From positions 1,074,753 through 1,096,244 of the forward strand of contig WELB01000004.1 of assembly GCA_009602725.1 (NCBI GenBank): a stretch of DNA of 21,492 nt, read 5' to 3'. The position numbers and the translations under genes are program-made. Positions 19,541 to 21,492 of this stretch are shown piece by piece (the stretch's first letter is position 1; each line of letters opens with the position of its first letter). The notes under the pieces are model-generated. The model was not told the origin of the DNA. It saw only the letters and a list, made by a program, of their open reading frames with translations, and ran no database searches. The stretch is from Spirogloea muscicola. Its lineage: Eukaryota > Streptophyta > Zygnematophyceae > Spirogloeales > Spirogloeaceae.

Positions 19541-19884
19541 AGACAGTAGTCTAAGGGTCCTAAGGAACGCACAGGGGAAAGCCGAATTATATGGCTGTTC
19601 AGATTACCAAGTCTACGAGTGGCCCGAAGGAGCGGGGGGGGCCTCGCCCATGCACTGCCGCACTTTGCACACAGAAGACCTACTTCCCTCTGGGTACCTC
19701 ACTCGGCACCAAGGAAGCAGGCAGCTTCAAGCACTAAAGCCGCAGGCTCTCAGGCCCTGGTGTCTTGTAGGCAGCTTTCATACTTATTGTGGCTTTGCTG
19801 GCACACGACTTGCATCTGCATGCCAATCGTGCCCTGGCTGCCGCCTCATGCTACAGGCGAATAATATCCTGCTGCTTCATTGTC
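19541..19884. other. Intergenic stretch between R1 copies
   Basis: No gene, RNA or clear repeat recognised. Two overlapping short + frames (19619-19901) have no family resemblance. Confidence 0.45.
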
Positions 19885-20130
19885 CAACTTGCGGCTGCTG
19901 ACTGACCGTTACTGAGCAGCCATCCTTATGGCATGCGCTTTCCAACTCCTTCGAACCTTGTCCTTCATTGCTGGCCTCTCACAGCCATGGCTTCACTTGG
20001 AAAGTGCTTGTTCCTAAGAACCTTGTGCAGTCTTTTGTGGACTGGCTTTTCACAGCCTCTTCTCTCTCACAGGCCTCGGCCCCACCTTGGAACTGCTTAG
20101 CATTTTTCACACACTCTGGGCCAGCCTCCG
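19885..20130 (-). repeat. R1 repeat cluster, minus strand
   Basis: On the minus strand there are two R1-like cores in a row. GGCTGTGAAAAGCCAGTCC falls at about 20040-20060. ATGGCTGTGAGAGGCCAGCA falls at about 19966-19988 and is followed by GGTTCGAAGGAGTTGGAAAGCGC and an AGCAGCCGCAAG end. A partial AATGCTAAGCAGTT block at about 20088-20103 hints at a third. Orientation is opposite to copy d about 0.4 kb to the left. Confidence 0.55.
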
Positions 20131-20264
20131 TCTTCGACGCCGCCTCACAACCGCCCACTGTAGTAGGAGTAGGAGGTGCGCAGTGCGCATGCAGCGAAAG
20201 GAGGCCAAGCCAAGACACAAATCATGCCGAGGGCAAAGAATGGAGTGTGTGGAGGGCCTTTATG

Positions 20265-20460
20265 GCCAGGTATAAAGGCAAGCACATCGACAGATGCACA
20301 TTACCTGCCTTTAAGCTGTACCCGCTTAGTGACCACGAGTCAGCACGAAGAGGTTGCTAACTATGCCCGAATACAGGACGGCAAATGACGAGCCTAAAGC
20401 TCGACCAGCTTTCTGGTGCAAAGCATGAGCACTGAGCTCGCTGCAAACAGGCTCGACACA
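20265..20460 (+). repeat. R2 repeat, first direct copy
   Basis: It begins GGCCAGGTATAAAGGCAAGC and includes a CCCGCTTAGTGACCACGAGT block, GTTGCTAACTATGCCCGAAT, GACGGCA and CCAGCTTTCTGGTGCAAAGC. All of these recur in the same order about 254-267 bases downstream. Confidence 0.75.
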
Positions 20461-20517
20461 AGACAGTCGCAAAGAAAAGGAAAACTTCTGTGTATCTCAA
20501 ACAGACAGAGGCCAAGT

Positions 20518-20720
20518 GGCCAAGTACAAAGGCAAGCACATCTAGAGACATACATCATCTACAGCAGATTGACCTGCTCGGTAACCACGGGTCAATACAT
20601 AAAGGTCGCTAACCGATGCCTGAATACTGGATGGCAGATACGAAGCCCTTCTGCTACCAACTAGAGCTCGCCCAGCTTTCTGGTGCAAAGCATTAGCCTG
20701 AGCACGCTGCAACAAGGCCG
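20518..20720 (+). repeat. R2 repeat, second direct copy
   Basis: It matches the copy at 20265 over about 200 bases: CCAAGTACAAAGGCAAGCAC, CTGCTCGGTAACCACGGGTC, GTCGCTAACCGATGCCTGAA, GATGGCAGA, CCAGCTTTCTGGTGCAAAGC. It is estimated to be roughly three-quarters identical with small indels. A short version lies at 6177, so this is a dispersed family and not only a local duplication. Confidence 0.75.
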
Positions 20721-20858
20721 AAACGCGTCGTCGCGAACGACAGATATGCAGCTGGCAGGCACATCTCAGCCGGAAACACATCTACACGCCGTGCCTAGCC
20801 TAGATTGGCAATATTCTGCAGGAGAGTGTGGAAATGAGGACCTAAGCAGCCAAAGATA

Positions 20859-21492
20859 TCAACTGCAGCTGGCAGGAGCTGATCGCATTGGGGATAATCG
20901 GAGTAGTGCTGAGCTTCCATTGTTCTGCACTGCCACTGCGTGGCCAACAATGTGCGTCGATACTTGACCACTATATTCCTCCGTAACAACCACATCGACC
21001 AAGGCCCGTGGACCTCCATCAGGTTGCACGCCAACAATGTCAAGTGTGCGGCGATGATGACGTCCCTGGGCATCCATGGTAATAGGCATGATGTTGTTCA
21101 ATTCCACGAGCGCACGGTACCCGGCTTCGCGCATCAAACCCGCCAGCGCACCACGGAGGAGGTTGTCGATGCTCACCACTTCTGGTCCAGTGGGGCAACG
21201 CAGCACGTGAGTGGCGCGCTCAGCACCCTCTGCACGGAAGCCACTCACATTGGCGCAACCCGCCGACCATCCACCGGAAGACGAGTTCTTCCCGTTGGCA
21301 ATTGACATCCATGGGGCACTGGGCGCTCGGTGGCTTGAGCTACTTAACCAGCTCGCCCGCCACGCAATCGCCCGTCGCTTCCATGGTGAACCGGTAGACT
21401 TTCCTGCAGCCGGGTCGCTGGCGCAAGTGTATCGCATGCGCTTGGCCGTCTCGCTGCAGAGGTCCATGGCCCGTGCGCTGCACCTTCGTGCC
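20859..21492 (-). pseudogene. C-terminal fragment of a probable non-LTR retrotransposon protein
   Basis: A minus-strand frame is open from the right edge (first ATG at 21467) to a stop at 20859-20861. The recognisable part is ATHVLRCPTGPE, then LLRGALAGLMREAGYRALVE, then HRRTLDIVGVQPDGG and ALVDVVVTEEYSGQ. This resembles the tail of reverse-transcriptase polyproteins in green-algal genomes: a zinc-knuckle-like HVLRC, a helical region, then a PD-(D/E)XK-like R..DI....VDV pattern. The left half of the frame looks unlike protein, and the expected CxxC pair before HVLRC is not seen, so it is probably frameshifted. No reverse transcriptase core lies in the window. Confidence 0.45.

Noticed and set aside
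1-21492. CRISPR array, bacterial operon, prophage or toxin system
   Set aside because: No regularly spaced short repeats, no ribosome-binding-site spaced genes; genes are clearly spliced eukaryotic.

Overview
The window looks like nuclear DNA of a green alga, probably a trebouxiophyte-type chlorophyte. This is inferred from intron-rich genes with GT..AG introns of about 60-300 bases, a roughly balanced but locally GC-rich base composition, a TGTAA polyadenylation signal, plant-type CCCTAAA telomeric repeats, and proteins that resemble plant and algal family members. There is no sign of bacterial operons, CRISPR arrays or phage genes.

Three protein genes lie head to tail on the + strand. (1) About 267-5130 is the 3' part of a half-size ABCA-type (ABC1/ATH-like) lipid-transporter gene: the end of the extracellular loop, a membrane domain and a complete nucleotide-binding domain. 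Its 5' exons are missing, and a dispersed repeat lies just upstream. (2) About 6442-11191 is a bacterial-type (organellar) aspartyl-tRNA synthetase with anticodon-binding OB fold, class II core and GAD insertion. It carries an interstitial telomeric repeat in its first intron and a +1 frame break at a 12-base duplication. (3) About 12250-18945 is a TFIIIC90/GTF3C4-like RNA polymerase III transcription factor subunit with an N-terminal WD40-type propeller and a C-terminal TFIIIC zinc finger. Almost all exons of genes 1 and 2, and most of gene 3, join in phase at GT..AG borders.

The spaces between genes hold dispersed repeats. Family R1 (about 70-170 bases, core GGCTGTGAAAAGCCAGCCC) occurs near 15, 5850, 6064, 11898, 19395 and 19885, on both strands. 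Family R2 (about 200 bases) occurs near 6177 and as two direct copies at 20265 and 20518. A minus-strand reading frame at the right edge resembles the C-terminal tail of a non-LTR retrotransposon polyprotein. A degenerate tRNA-like A-box/B-box pair lies 0.4 kb upstream of the TFIIIC subunit gene.

The genes do not form a pathway. Two single N positions (6625 and 12298) sit in GC-rich first exons, and the reading frame has to change across both, so the N-termini of genes 2 and 3 are unreliable as written. I see no convincing new molecular system. The points most worth a second look are the intronic telomeric tract, the AspRS frame break, the R1/R2 repeats and the Pol III-like box pair beside a Pol III factor gene.
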